DNA from: UBA10649 sp963793105
GTDB lineage: Bacteria; Actinomycetota; Actinomycetes; S36-B12
DNA: 64,000 bases
NCBI GenBank assembly: GCA_963793105.1
Contig: CAWBZB010000014.1
Span: 1-64,000 of the forward strand
Direction: 5' to 3'
The notes under the pieces were generated by a model, which was not told the DNA's origin, did not search any database, and saw only the letters and a program-made list of their open reading frames with translations. Of this stretch, positions 43,277 to 51,909 are shown one piece after another. The position numbers and the translations under genes were made by a program. Position 1 is the stretch's first letter. Each line of letters starts with the position of its first letter.

Positions 43277-44030
43277 CTAGCCGACCGCTTCCATGATGTC
43301 GTCACTCACGTCGAAGTTCGCATAGACATTCTGCACGTCGTCGCTGTCCTCGAGCGCCTCGATGAGGCGGAACACCTTCCGGGCCCCGTCCTCGTCGAGG
43401 TCGACGCTCACGCTCGGCAGGAAGTTCGCCTCAGCGGACTCGTAGTCCAGTCCCGCCTCCTGGATCGCCTGTCGCACGGCGACGAGATCCGTCGCCTCGC
43501 AGACCACCTCGAAGGACTCGCCCAGGTCGTTGACCTCCTCCGCGCCAGCGTCCAGCACCACCATGAGGACGTCGTCCTCGGTGACGCCCTCCCCCTTGGG
43601 AACGATGACGACGCCCTTGCGTGCGAACAGATAGGAGACCGACCCGGGATCGGCCATGGTGCCCCCGTTCCGGGTCAGGGCGACCCGTACGTCCGTCGCC
43701 GCCCGGTTGCGGTTGTCGGTGAGGCACTCCACGAGGAGGGCGACCCCGTTGGGGCCGTAGCCCTCGTACATGATCGTCTGCCAGTCCGCGCCGCCCGGCC
43801 TCGGCCCCCGAACCGCGCTTGACCGCGCGCTCGATGTTGTCCAACGGCACCGAGTTCTTGCGCGCCTTCTGCACTGCGTCGTAGAGCGTGGGATTGCCGT
43901 TGACGTCACCGCCGCCCATCCGGGCCGCCACCTCGATGTTCTTGATCAGTCGCGCGAAGAGCTTGCCTCGCCTGGCGTCGACGACCGCCTTCTTGTGCTT
44001 GGTGGTTGCCCACTTGGAGTGGCCGCTCAT
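43277..44030 (-). CDS. yebC: YebC/PmpR-family protein (frameshifted)
   Basis: 250 residues if corrected. N-terminal SGHSKWATTKHKKAVVDARRGK to KRGSGAEAG in one frame, then GADWQTIMYEGYGPNGVALLVE in another. Removing one G near 43795 joins them as AEAGGADWQ. TACO1-like proteins aid translation at difficult sequences or act as regulators. Start overlaps the pdxT stop (ATGA). Confidence 0.9.
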
Positions 44031-44632
44031 GCCTGATTCCTCACCATCTCGACGAACAACTCGTGTACTCGCACGTCCCCCGTGAGTTCGGGATGGAACG
44101 CGGTCGCCAGCAACAGGCCCTTCCGGACCGCCACGATCGTACTCTCGTCCCCTCCGCGTGATACTCGAGCGAGGACGTCCACTCCCGGGCCGATCGACTC
44201 CACCCAGGGCGCCCGGATGAACACGGCGGGGAACGGGGCCGCACCCAGCGCCGGGACGGCCAGGTCCACCTCGAAGGAGTCGACCTGGCGGCCGAACGCG
44301 TTCCGACGGACCGTCATGTCGATCCCGCCGACCGTCTCCTGGTCGGGCCGGGCGTCCGTGACGACATCGGCGAGCATGATCATCCCGGCACACGACCCGT
44401 ACATCGGCATCCCGGCACGTCGCGCCCCGCGCAACGGCTCCAGCAGCCCGTCCAGGATCGCCAGCTTCGACATCGTCGTCGACTCCCCACCGGGGATCAC
44501 GAGCCCTTCGACCGACGAGAGAGCGGCGGCGTCGCCGACCGGCACGGCGCGGGCGCCGCAGGTCTCGAGCGCACGCAGGTGCTCCCTGACGTCCCCCTGG
44601 ATCGCGAGGACGCCGATGGTGGGAGCCGTCAC
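44027..44632 (-). CDS. pdxT: Pyridoxal 5'-phosphate synthase glutaminase subunit
   Basis: 201 residues. Class I glutaminase: GGESTTM, nucleophile Cys in YGSCAGMIML, and the His-Glu pair in TAFHPELTGD. Supplies ammonia to PdxS. Overlaps pdxS by 4 nt. Confidence 0.95.
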   Translation of the reverse strand: MTAPTIGVLAIQGDVREHLRALETCGARAVPVGDAAALSSVEGLVIPGGESTTMSKLAILDGLLEPLRGARRAGMPMYGSCAGMIMLADVVTDARPDQETVGGIDMTVRRNAFGRQVDSFEVDLAVPALGAAPFPAVFIRAPWVESIGPGVDVLARVSRGGDESTIVAVRKGLLLATAFHPELTGDVRVHELFVEMVRNQA

Positions 44633-45525
44633 CAGCCCCGGTCCTCCAGGCGATGATGGACGGGGATGTCGGCGACGTTGATGCCGACCATCGCCTCGCC
44701 GAGCCCGCGGGACACCTTCGCCACCACGTCGGGATTGTCGAAGTGCCGGGTCGCCTGCACGATCGCCTGAGCCCGCTTCTCCGGCTCGCCGGACTTGAAG
44801 ATGCCCGAGCCCACGAACACGCCGTCCGCGCCGAGTTGCATCATCATCGCGGCGTCCGCCGGGGTGGCGATCCCGCCGGCCGTGAACAGCACGACCGGGA
44901 GCGAGCCACGCGACGCCACCTCGACCACGAGATCGTAGGGAGCCTGGAGCTCCTTCGCCGCCACGTACAGCTCGTCCTTGCTCATGGAGGTCAGGGCTCT
45001 GATCTCACCGAGGATCTTGCGCATGTGCGTGACCGCGTTCGACACGTCGCCAGTACCGGCCTCCCCCTTGGACCGGATCATCGCCGCGCCCTCGGTGAGC
45101 CGCCGCAGCGCCTCGCCGAGGTTGGTCGCTCCGCAGACGAAGGGCACCGTGAACTGCCACTTGTCGATGTGGTTGGCGTAGTCGGCCGGAGTGAGCACCT
45201 CGGACTCGTCGATGTAGTCCACTCCCAGGGACTGGATCACCTGGGCCTCGGCGAAGTGCCCGATGCGGGCCTTGGCCATCACCGGGATGGACACCGCGTC
45301 GATGATGCCGTCGATCATGTCGGGGTCGGACATCCGGGCGACGCCGCCCTGGGCCCGAATGTCGGCCGGCACCCGCTCCAGGGCCATCACCGCCACCGCT
45401 CCAGCGTCCTCGGCGATCTTGGCCTGCTCCGGCGTGACCACGTCCATGATGACGCCGCCCTTGAGCATCTCGGCCATGCCGCGCTTGACCCGGTCCGTAC
45501 CGACGACTGTGGACGCGTCCGACAC
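44629..45525 (-). CDS. pdxS: Pyridoxal 5'-phosphate synthase lyase subunit
   Basis: 298 residues. TIM-barrel: KRGMAEMLKGGVIMDVV, the lysines of VMAKARIGHFAEAQ, and GEAGTGDVSNAVTHMR. It builds PLP from ribose 5-phosphate, glyceraldehyde 3-phosphate and ammonia. The GTG at 45525 was chosen because GAGG is 5 nt upstream. A GTG at 45555 would overlap a hairpin in the leader. Confidence 0.95.
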   Translation of the reverse strand: MSDASTVVGTDRVKRGMAEMLKGGVIMDVVTPEQAKIAEDAGAVAVMALERVPADIRAQGGVARMSDPDMIDGIIDAVSIPVMAKARIGHFAEAQVIQSLGVDYIDESEVLTPADYANHIDKWQFTVPFVCGATNLGEALRRLTEGAAMIRSKGEAGTGDVSNAVTHMRKILGEIRALTSMSKDELYVAAKELQAPYDLVVEVASRGSLPVVLFTAGGIATPADAAMMMQLGADGVFVGSGIFKSGEPEKRAQAIVQATRHFDNPDVVAKVSRGLGEAMVGINVADIPVHHRLEDRGW

Positions 45526-45551
45526 TTCGACCTCGCTTGTTGGCAGAACGG

Positions 45552-45587
45552 GCACGGCAGCCTGCCGTGCGAACGCCCCAAATCCTA
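45552..45587 (-). promoter_or_regulatory. pdxST promoter and leader hairpin
   Basis: Reverse-strand TAGGAT (45587-45582) is a good -10 giving a ~50-nt leader. Near its start is a hairpin GCACGGCA-gcc-TGCCGTGC (45552-45570). The hairpin could instead end transcripts from the upstream membrane-protein gene. No PdxR-type operator recognised. Confidence 0.45.
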
Positions 45588-45631
45588 CGGCCTCCGACGT
45601 CGCACGGCTCCACCGCGGGCGACCCTACCGC

Positions 45632-46183
45632 TCAGCGGACGGGCAGTCCCTCCGGGATGGAGTCGTCCATCTCCCAGGTCTCAGGCCAGGGCGTGTGGCC
45701 CGCGAGCCGGAAGAGGCGGACCATCCGCTGCCGACGCAGCTGCCGGCAGGCGCGGACGGCATCGTTGTGGAACCGCCGCGAGAGCTGGACCCGGCGGCAG
45801 GCCGCCTCCAGGTCGTCGAGCATCTCCACGCCGGACGGCATGGCGGCCGCCACGGCGAGATCCTCCGGGTCGAGTGCCGCCATCAGCGCGGCCGTGAGGT
45901 CGGATTCGGCAAGGGCGTGGTCATTCGGGCTCAGGTCCGCGGATGTCCGGGCCTGATGGGCGGCCGAGGCCAGCAGCAGGCTCGAGGCGGGATCGAGGAG
46001 CTGCCCTGACGCGATCTCCAGGCAGACCGAGGACCGGCGCAGCAACTGGGCGTCCAACGCGAGCAGCGACGTGTCGATCCGCCGATGGAGATGGTCGATC
46101 CGGCCGGCCGTCATGCTCAGGTAGAAACCCACGAGGAAGACCGCCACGAGGACGACGACCCCGAGGACCACCCAGCCGTTCAT
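45632..46183 (-). CDS. Small membrane protein, LemA-like layout
   Basis: 183 residues. One N-terminal membrane helix (WVVLGVVVLVAVFLVGFYL) followed by a helical cytoplasmic domain (RIDHLHRRIDTSLLALDAQLLRR and FHNDAVRACRQLRRQ) reminiscent of LemA. Commonly found between pimA and pdxS in actinobacteria; function unknown. Start overlaps the pimA stop (ATGA). Confidence 0.75.
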   Translation of the reverse strand: MNGWVVLGVVVLVAVFLVGFYLSMTAGRIDHLHRRIDTSLLALDAQLLRRSSVCLEIASGQLLDPASSLLLASAAHQARTSADLSPNDHALAESDLTAALMAALDPEDLAVAAAMPSGVEMLDDLEAACRRVQLSRRFHNDAVRACRQLRRQRMVRLFRLAGHTPWPETWEMDDSIPEGLPVR

Positions 46184-47352
46184 CCGGCCTCGCCCCTGGT
46201 GCCCAGCCGGCCGACCAGCTGCCCGCGCAGGTCCTCGGTGACCTTCTCCCCCGGCATGTGGACGCTGTCGTAGACCGCGATGACATCGTCGACCACCCGG
46301 TCCCAGTCAAACTCCCGGACCCGAACGTCGGCGGCCGCCACGTAGGACGCGCGAAGGTCGGGTCGCCTCAGCAGGTCGACGAGGCCGTCGGCCAGGGCTG
46401 CGGCGTCCTGGTTCGGGAAGATCCGTCCGCAGGCGCCGTCCTCGAGAACGCGCCGGAAGGCCGGCAGGTCCGAGGCGATCACGGCTGTCTGGGCCGCCAT
46501 CGCCTCCGCCAGCACGATGCCGAAGGACTCCCCGCCCGTGTGCGGGGCGACATAGACGTCAACCGACCTCAACGCCCGTGCCTTGTCCTCGTCGCTGATC
46601 CGCCCGAGGAATCGCACATTCCCGAGCACCGCGGCCGGGATGAGCGCGCTCTGCTCCTCCGCATCCCCCGGTCCGGCGATGAGGATCTGCACGTCCGGGA
46701 ACGCTTCGACGACGTCCGGGAGAGCGGCCACCAGGACGTCGAGGCCCTTGCGTGGCTCGTCCATCCTGCCCAGGAAGAGCACCGACGGTCGATCGGCATC
46801 CACGCCGGGCAGTCGCTCGAGGGAGGCGAAGGCGGCGACCCGGACACCATTCGGGATGAGCACGGCGTCGCCGCCGAGATGGGTCACGAGGGTCCGGCGG
46901 GCATCCTCGCTCACCGCGATCCGGCCCCGAACCTTCTCCATCGCGGTCTGTCCCACGTAGTAGCCCGCCGAGAGGATCCGCGAGCGGTCGTGGGAGGAGT
47001 GCCACGTCGCCACGATCGGACCCCGGGCGACCCACAGGGCCAGGATCGACAGGGACGGGGCCACCGGTTCGTGCACGTGCAGGACGTCGAAGTCCCCTGA
47101 CCGGATCCATGCCCGCACTCGTCGAGTCGCCTTGACCCCGAAGCTGAGCCGCGCGACCGAGCCGTTGTACCGGATGGCGATCGGCCGGCCGCCGTCCGCG
47201 ACCCACGAAGGCAGGTCGGCGGCGTCCTCGACGGGGGCCAGCACGCTCACCTCATGGCCGTGGTCGGTGAGCGCCACGGCGAGATCGGCGACATGGGAGC
47301 GCACGCCGCCGGGAACGTCCCAGGCGTACGGGCACACGAGTCCGACCTTCAC
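46180..47352 (-). CDS. pimA: Phosphatidylinositol alpha-mannosyltransferase (GT4)
   Basis: 390 residues. GT-B glycosyltransferase: N-terminal GLVCPYAWDVPGGVRSHV, VLHVHEPVAPSLS, the phosphate-binding FLGRMDEPRKGLDVL and the nucleotide-sugar motif GGESFGIVLAEAMA. Transfers the first mannose from GDP-mannose to phosphatidylinositol at the inner membrane face. The GTG start overlaps the acyltransferase stop (GTGA). Confidence 0.93.
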   Translation of the reverse strand: MKVGLVCPYAWDVPGGVRSHVADLAVALTDHGHEVSVLAPVEDAADLPSWVADGGRPIAIRYNGSVARLSFGVKATRRVRAWIRSGDFDVLHVHEPVAPSLSILALWVARGPIVATWHSSHDRSRILSAGYYVGQTAMEKVRGRIAVSEDARRTLVTHLGGDAVLIPNGVRVAAFASLERLPGVDADRPSVLFLGRMDEPRKGLDVLVAALPDVVEAFPDVQILIAGPGDAEEQSALIPAAVLGNVRFLGRISDEDKARALRSVDVYVAPHTGGESFGIVLAEAMAAQTAVIASDLPAFRRVLEDGACGRIFPNQDAAALADGLVDLLRRPDLRASYVAAADVRVREFDWDRVVDDVIAVYDSVHMPGEKVTEDLRGQLVGRLGTRGEAG

Positions 47353-48350
47353 GACGGCGACCCCGAGGTCGGCACATCGGAGTCGGCGGCGCCGTCGGAG
47401 AGGGACGCCCGAGCCCGGAGCCTCGCGGGGTCGAGGTCCGCCAGCCACACCGGCTGCATCATGTGCCAGTCGGTGCTGTGCTCGCGAATGGTGTCCGCGA
47501 AGGCGTCCGCGACCCCCTGGGTCATCGCGACGATCTGCTCGTTGCGGGTACCGGTCGTCGGGATCGGGATGGGGTCGTGCACCCGGCCGCATGCCAGGCC
47601 GCCCTCGTACCAGAGGCCGACCGGGAGCAGCGGCGCACCCGTGAGCAGTGCCAGGATCGCCGGGCCCGCCGGCAGTGAGGCGGGCTCGCCGAAGAGGTCG
47701 ACCGCGACCCCGTTGCGGCCGATGTCCCGATCGCCCATCAGCGGCACCAGTCGTCCGGCCTTGAGGCGCCGGGTGAGGACCCGGATGATGTCGGGCTCGC
47801 CGGTGGGCAGGATCTCCATCCCCAGCGACTCCCGGTAGGCGACGAACCGCTCGTAGAGTCCCTCGGGCTTGAGGCGCTCGGCGACGGTCGTCAGGCCGCC
47901 GTATCGCTGGCACACCCACGCACCGCCGGCGTCCCAGTTCCCACCGTGGTTGACGACCATGAGGGTCCCTGCCCCGTCGGCGACCGACTGGTCCATGAGT
48001 TCATGACGCTCCAGGACGAAGGAGTCCGCGATGCGCTCGGGAGACCAGGTGGGCAGTCGGAAGGTGTCGCACCAGTACTGCAGGTAGCTGCGCATCCCCA
48101 GCCGGCTCAGTTCGCGGAGATCGCTCGGGTCGGCGTCGGGGTGGATCCGTGCCAGGTTCCGCTCGAACTGGAGGACGCCTGCCCCTCGCTTGCGCCACAG
48201 AGCGTCGGCGGCCTGGTTGAAAGTGGCGTAGGCAGCCTTCTCAGGGAGCCACTTCACGACATTCCAGCCAGCGGCGAAGGCCCATTCGGTGGCAGCGTCG
48301 GAGGCGGTGTTCAGCACACGACGAGGCCTCCCCGGACCCGCCTCACTCAT
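47349..48350 (-). CDS. Phosphatidylinositol mannoside acyltransferase (LpxL/HtrB family)
   Basis: 333 residues. The HX4D acyltransferase motif lies in VVNHGGNWDAGGAW, with GDRDIGRNGVAVDLFGEPA further on. The clustering pgsA-acyltransferase-pimA matches the mycobacterial PIM pathway, where this enzyme acylates mannose on PIM1/PIM2. The ATG at 48350 overlaps pgsA by 8 nt. Confidence 0.9.
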   Translation of the reverse strand: MSEAGPGRPRRVLNTASDAATEWAFAAGWNVVKWLPEKAAYATFNQAADALWRKRGAGVLQFERNLARIHPDADPSDLRELSRLGMRSYLQYWCDTFRLPTWSPERIADSFVLERHELMDQSVADGAGTLMVVNHGGNWDAGGAWVCQRYGGLTTVAERLKPEGLYERFVAYRESLGMEILPTGEPDIIRVLTRRLKAGRLVPLMGDRDIGRNGVAVDLFGEPASLPAGPAILALLTGAPLLPVGLWYEGGLACGRVHDPIPIPTTGTRNEQIVAMTQGVADAFADTIREHSTDWHMMQPVWLADLDPARLRARASLSDGAADSDVPTSGSPS

Positions 48351-48969
48351 GCGTCTCCTGGCCCGGCCCCGGACGCAGCTGGGCCCGAACCGCAAGCATC
48401 CGCTGGCCGATGGTGACCAGGCCGAGGGCCCCCAGCAGCCACAGGGCGAACGGGAGCACGTAGGGAACTCCGAACCCGGTGAGCAGGGCGGCGATCGCGA
48501 TGATGATGAGCCGCTCCGCCCGCTCCGCGATACCCACGTTGGCGGTCGCCCCGACCGCCTCGGCGCGTGCCTTGGAGTATGAGGTCACCTGCCCGGTGAC
48601 GAGGGCCAGGGTGGCGGCGGCCGTGATCCATGGCTGGTCGTTGAAGGCGCCGTAGAGGGCCAGCCCCCCGAAGATCGCGCCGTCGGACAGCCGATCGAGC
48701 GTCGCATCCAGGAAGTTCCCCCACGGACCCGACGTGCCCGACATCCGGGCCATCGTGCCGTCGAGGAGGTCGCTGAGGGTGAGCACGAGGAGCAGCAGGA
48801 CGGCGACGATGAACCAGCCCTGCGGGAGGCAGACCAGCGCAACGGTGACCGCGCCCACCGTCCCCAGGACGGTCACCGCGTCGGGTGAGACGTGGAGGCG
48901 CAGCAGCAGGCGTGCCACCGGATCGACGGCGCCGCTGACCACCTTGCGCGCCGCCGGGTTGTTCAACAC
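48343..48969 (-). CDS. pgsA: CDP-alcohol phosphatidyltransferase (phosphatidylinositol phosphate synthase)
   Basis: 208 residues with six hydrophobic helices. The CDP-alcohol signature DG-x2-AR-x(8)-G-x3-D-x3-D is visible in LLDGTMARMSGTSGPWGNFL followed by DATLD. Its position before the PIM acyltransferase and pimA argues for inositol phosphate as acceptor. GTG start with TAGCAT 6 nt upstream (leaderless). Confidence 0.9.
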   Translation of the reverse strand: MLNNPAARKVVSGAVDPVARLLLRLHVSPDAVTVLGTVGAVTVALVCLPQGWFIVAVLLLLVLTLSDLLDGTMARMSGTSGPWGNFLDATLDRLSDGAIFGGLALYGAFNDQPWITAAATLALVTGQVTSYSKARAEAVGATANVGIAERAERLIIIAIAALLTGFGVPYVLPFALWLLGALGLVTIGQRMLAVRAQLRPGPGQETHE

Positions 48970-48975
48970 GGGTCG

Positions 48976-48981
48976 ATGCTA
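48976..48981 (-). promoter_or_regulatory. Leaderless -10 element of the pgsA-pimA operon
   Basis: TAGCAT on the reverse strand, 6 nt before the pgsA GTG. Confidence 0.5.
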
Positions 48982-49094
48982 TCGGCCGACAGCACCGTCC
49001 CGGCGGGCCATGGCCCGCCGATTGCGACGGCTGGGTTGCTTCCCGCCACAGCCGTGGTGGAGGCTTGCCGGAAACCGACGAAGGAGCCCAGCAC

Positions 49095-51242
49095 ATGGCC
49101 GAGAAGCGATCCGACCGCAAGTCCGGAGCCGCCCCCACCGCGTCGTCGCCGGAGCGGATCCGCAACGTGGCCCTGGTGGGTCCGGCCGGCTCGGGCAAGA
49201 CGTCGCTCATGGAGTCCCTGCTGTATGCCGCGGGGGTCACCTCGCGACGGGGGTCCGTCGACGACGGGACGACCGTGGGTGACTACGACCCCGTGGCGAT
49301 CCGCCAGAAGCGGTCCGTGAACCTGTCGCTCGCGTCGCTGGCGTGGAAGGACGCCGTCGTCAACCTCATCGACACTCCCGGATACGCCGACTTCACCGGG
49401 GAACTGCGCGCCGGACTGCGCGGTGCCGATGCCGCCCTGTTCGTCGTGTCGTCCGTCGACGGGGTCGACGCCGCCACCTCTCGGCTCTGGGACGAGTGCG
49501 AGCTCGTCGGCATGCCCCGGGCCATCGTCGTCACGAATCTCGACAAGGAGCGCGCCAACTTCGACGAGACGGTCGCGGTGTGCCAACGGGTCTTCACCGG
49601 TGGCGGTGGCGTCATGCCGCTGTTCCTGCCGGTGCACGGGGATGACGACGTCGTCGCCGGTTTCATCGACCTGCTCGACGAGCAGATCTGGGACTGGAGC
49701 ACGGGCAGCGTGTCGGTGACCGACGCCGAGGACCGGCACCGCGAGCTGATCGAGTCCGAGCGGGCGGCGCTGATCGAGGGTGTCGTCACGGAGTCCGAAG
49801 ACGAGGACCTCATGGACCGCTTCATCGGCGGCGAGCACGTTGAAGTCGACATGCTGACGACGGACCTGGAGAAGGCGGTCGCGCGGGGACACTTCCATCC
49901 CGTCATGGGTCACGCCGTCACCGAGGCGAACGTCGGGTCCGAGCTCCTCCTGGACCTGATCGTGCGCAGCTTCCCGTCACCTCTCGAGCACCCACTGCCG
50001 ACCGTCTCCCACATCGACGGGTCACCGGCTGAGCCGCTCACTGCGGATCCGTCCGGGGCCCTCGTCGCCGAGGTCATCAAGACGACGTCCGATCCCTACG
50101 TCGGCAAGGTCTCCATCGTGAGGGTCTTCTCCGGGACGCTCACCAGCGATGCCATCGTTCACGTGTCGGGTCACTTCTCCCCCGGCACCGGTCACGAGGA
50201 CCATGACGTCGACGAGCGGATCGGCCACCTGACGACGATGCTGGGCAGCCAGCACACGGATGTCTCGACGGCCGCCGCGGGGAACATCGTCGCCGTCAGC
50301 AAGCTCACGAAGGCCGAGACGGGCGACACCCTCTCGTCCCCCGAGATGCCGCTGATCATGGAGCCGTGGCGGATGCCGGAGCCGCTCCTGCCGCTGGCGA
50401 TCAGGCCGCACAGCGCCGGTGACGAGGACAAGCTGGGTACCGCCCTGAGCCGGGTCGTCGCCGAGGATCCGACGCTGCGCATCGAGCACCCGGAGGAGAC
50501 CGGGCAGATCGTGCTGTGGACGCTCGGCGAGGCACACGCCGACCTCGTGCTCGACCGGATCAAGACCCGGTACGGCGTCGAGGTCGACTCCGCCGAGCTT
50601 CGCCCGTCGATGCGCGAGACGTTCGCGGGAGCCGCCAGCGGCACCGGCCGGCTGGTCAAGCAGTCCGGGGGCCACGGACAGTACGCCGTCGTCGACATCA
50701 CGGTCGAGCCGCTGCCGAGCGGATCGGGTTTCGAGTTCGTCGACAAGATCGTCGGCGGCGCGGTGCCGCGCAACTTCATCCCGTCCGTCGAGAAGGGCGT
50801 GCGACAGCAGCTGACTCTGGGGGTCGCGGCGGGCTTCCCGGTCGTGGACCTGAAGGTGACCCTGGTGGATGGCAAGTTCCACACGGTCGACTCGTCGGAC
50901 ATGGCCTTCCAGACGGCCGGGGCGATGGCCCTGAAGGATGCCGCGGCCAAGACGACCGTCAACCTGCTGGAGCCGATGGTGACGCTGACGGTGGTGGTGC
51001 CGGATGAGCACGTGGGCGCGGTCATCGCCGACGTCTCGACTCGTCGCGGAATGATCCGCGGGACGAACTCGCTGCCCGGGGGTCGCTCCGAGGTCGTGGC
51101 CGACGTACCGGAGATCGAGGTCTCGCGCTACGCCATCGACATCCGCAGCATCACCCACGGCACGGGTGAGTTCATGCGGGAGCCGGCCGGCTACGCCCCC
51201 CTGCCCGCCGCCCTGGCCAAGAAGCTGATCGACGAGGGCTGA
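49095..51242 (+). CDS. EF-G-like GTPase (EF-G2/FusA2 type)
   Basis: 715 residues with the full EF-G domain order. P-loop GPAGSGKTS and DTPG are intact, but the guanine-specificity motif NKxD reads TNLD (VVTNLDKERANF), as expected of the divergent actinobacterial EF-G2 branch rather than true EF-G. Domain IV includes GGHGQYAVVDI and domain V ends SRYAIDIRSITHGTGEF. No str-operon neighbours are present. Role unknown; GTP binding may be altered. ATG with AAGGAG 8 nt upstream. Confidence 0.9.
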   Translation: MAEKRSDRKSGAAPTASSPERIRNVALVGPAGSGKTSLMESLLYAAGVTSRRGSVDDGTTVGDYDPVAIRQKRSVNLSLASLAWKDAVVNLIDTPGYADFTGELRAGLRGADAALFVVSSVDGVDAATSRLWDECELVGMPRAIVVTNLDKERANFDETVAVCQRVFTGGGGVMPLFLPVHGDDDVVAGFIDLLDEQIWDWSTGSVSVTDAEDRHRELIESERAALIEGVVTESEDEDLMDRFIGGEHVEVDMLTTDLEKAVARGHFHPVMGHAVTEANVGSELLLDLIVRSFPSPLEHPLPTVSHIDGSPAEPLTADPSGALVAEVIKTTSDPYVGKVSIVRVFSGTLTSDAIVHVSGHFSPGTGHEDHDVDERIGHLTTMLGSQHTDVSTAAAGNIVAVSKLTKAETGDTLSSPEMPLIMEPWRMPEPLLPLAIRPHSAGDEDKLGTALSRVVAEDPTLRIEHPEETGQIVLWTLGEAHADLVLDRIKTRYGVEVDSAELRPSMRETFAGAASGTGRLVKQSGGHGQYAVVDITVEPLPSGSGFEFVDKIVGGAVPRNFIPSVEKGVRQQLTLGVAAGFPVVDLKVTLVDGKFHTVDSSDMAFQTAGAMALKDAAAKTTVNLLEPMVTLTVVVPDEHVGAVIADVSTRRGMIRGTNSLPGGRSEVVADVPEIEVSRYAIDIRSITHGTGEFMREPAGYAPLPAALAKKLIDEG

Positions 51243-51264
51243 CCGCCGGCCGAGGGCGGGCGCC

Positions 51265-51314
51265 CGTTGCGGCCGGGCGGGCCGTTGCGGCCGGGCGGGC
51301 CGTTGCGGGCGGGA
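51265..51314. repeat. 18-bp tandem repeat, about 2.7 copies
   Basis: The unit CGTTGCGGCCGGGCGGGC is repeated exactly twice (51265-51282, 51283-51300) and a third, shortened copy follows. It lies 22 bp after the EF-G2 stop codon, outside any gene. Confidence 0.85.
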
Positions 51315-51341
51315 CAGGCAGCCAATTCGGCCCCCTCCGCG

Positions 51342-51392
51342 CCCCATTTCTGCCGTTTCTCCCGCTTAGCGGGAGAAACGGCAGAAATGGGG
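51342..51392. terminator. 51-nt perfect palindrome between convergent genes
   Basis: Arms of 25 nt (starting CCCCATTTCTGCC, ending GGCAGAAATGGGG) pair without mismatch around a single central T (practical loop CTTAG or longer). It sits between the EF-G2 stop and the convergent cupin stop. No T-run follows. Position suggests a bidirectional terminator, but the stem is far longer than the others in this window. Confidence 0.6.
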
Positions 51393-51456
51393 GCGGATTG
51401 GGGGGCGAGACGACCGGTTGTCCCCACGGGCGGGTCCGGTCAACGGTTCGATCGGG

Positions 51457-51909
51457 TCAGGCGAGCGGGTCCGGCCAGGGCGTGCTGGCTCGTCCGGTTT
51501 CGGTCGCGACGAGCTCGTCGTCCGACGTTCCCCCGAACCGAAGGCGCCAGCGCTGCGCGGACAGCGGCTGATAGCGGTGCTCCGCCCCGCGGATCTCCAC
51601 GACGTCGCCGGCCTCCACGAGGACGCTCACGACGCCGTCCAGGGTGACGAACTCCATGATGCCCTCGCCCGAGGCCACCACGTGCACCTCGTCGAACGCG
51701 TTGACGTGCCAGGCCCCCATCCCGGCGTCGACGTCGTCGGGCACCGCGATGTCGACCTCGGCGCGGACGTACCGGACATCGGGCGGCAGCACTGCCGCGA
51801 TCACGTCAGGCTCGGCGTCGCCCTTCGCATTCACGCGGTGCAGACGCACTCCGGCGGACTCCAGGGCCGTCCGCCAGTTGGCCCCGCTCCTGCCGATCAG
51901 GCGGGCCAC
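51457..51909 (-). CDS. Cupin-fold protein, acireductone dioxygenase-like
   Basis: About 150 residues. Cupin motif 1 reads GAWHVNAFDEVHVVASGEG, resembling the HxH-x4-E-x6-G of acireductone dioxygenases but with Asn in place of the second His. Motif 2 is AGDVVEIRGAEHRYQ with its His. If a metal is bound, the ligand set is altered. No other methionine-salvage gene is present, so the role is open. Start uncertain: GTG at 51909, or 51927, both overlapping the HIT gene end. Confidence 0.65.
   Translation of the reverse strand: MARLIGRSGANWRTALESAGVRLHRVNAKGDAEPDVIAAVLPPDVRYVRAEVDIAVPDDVDAGMGAWHVNAFDEVHVVASGEGIMEFVTLDGVVSVLVEAGDVVEIRGAEHRYQPLSAQRWRLRFGGTSDDELVATETGRASTPWPDPLA

Noticed and set aside
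46180..47919. Longer pimA version beginning inside the acyltransferase gene
   Set aside because: The extra N-terminus is a shadow of the acyltransferase; the GT-B fold starts at the GTG overlapping the upstream stop.
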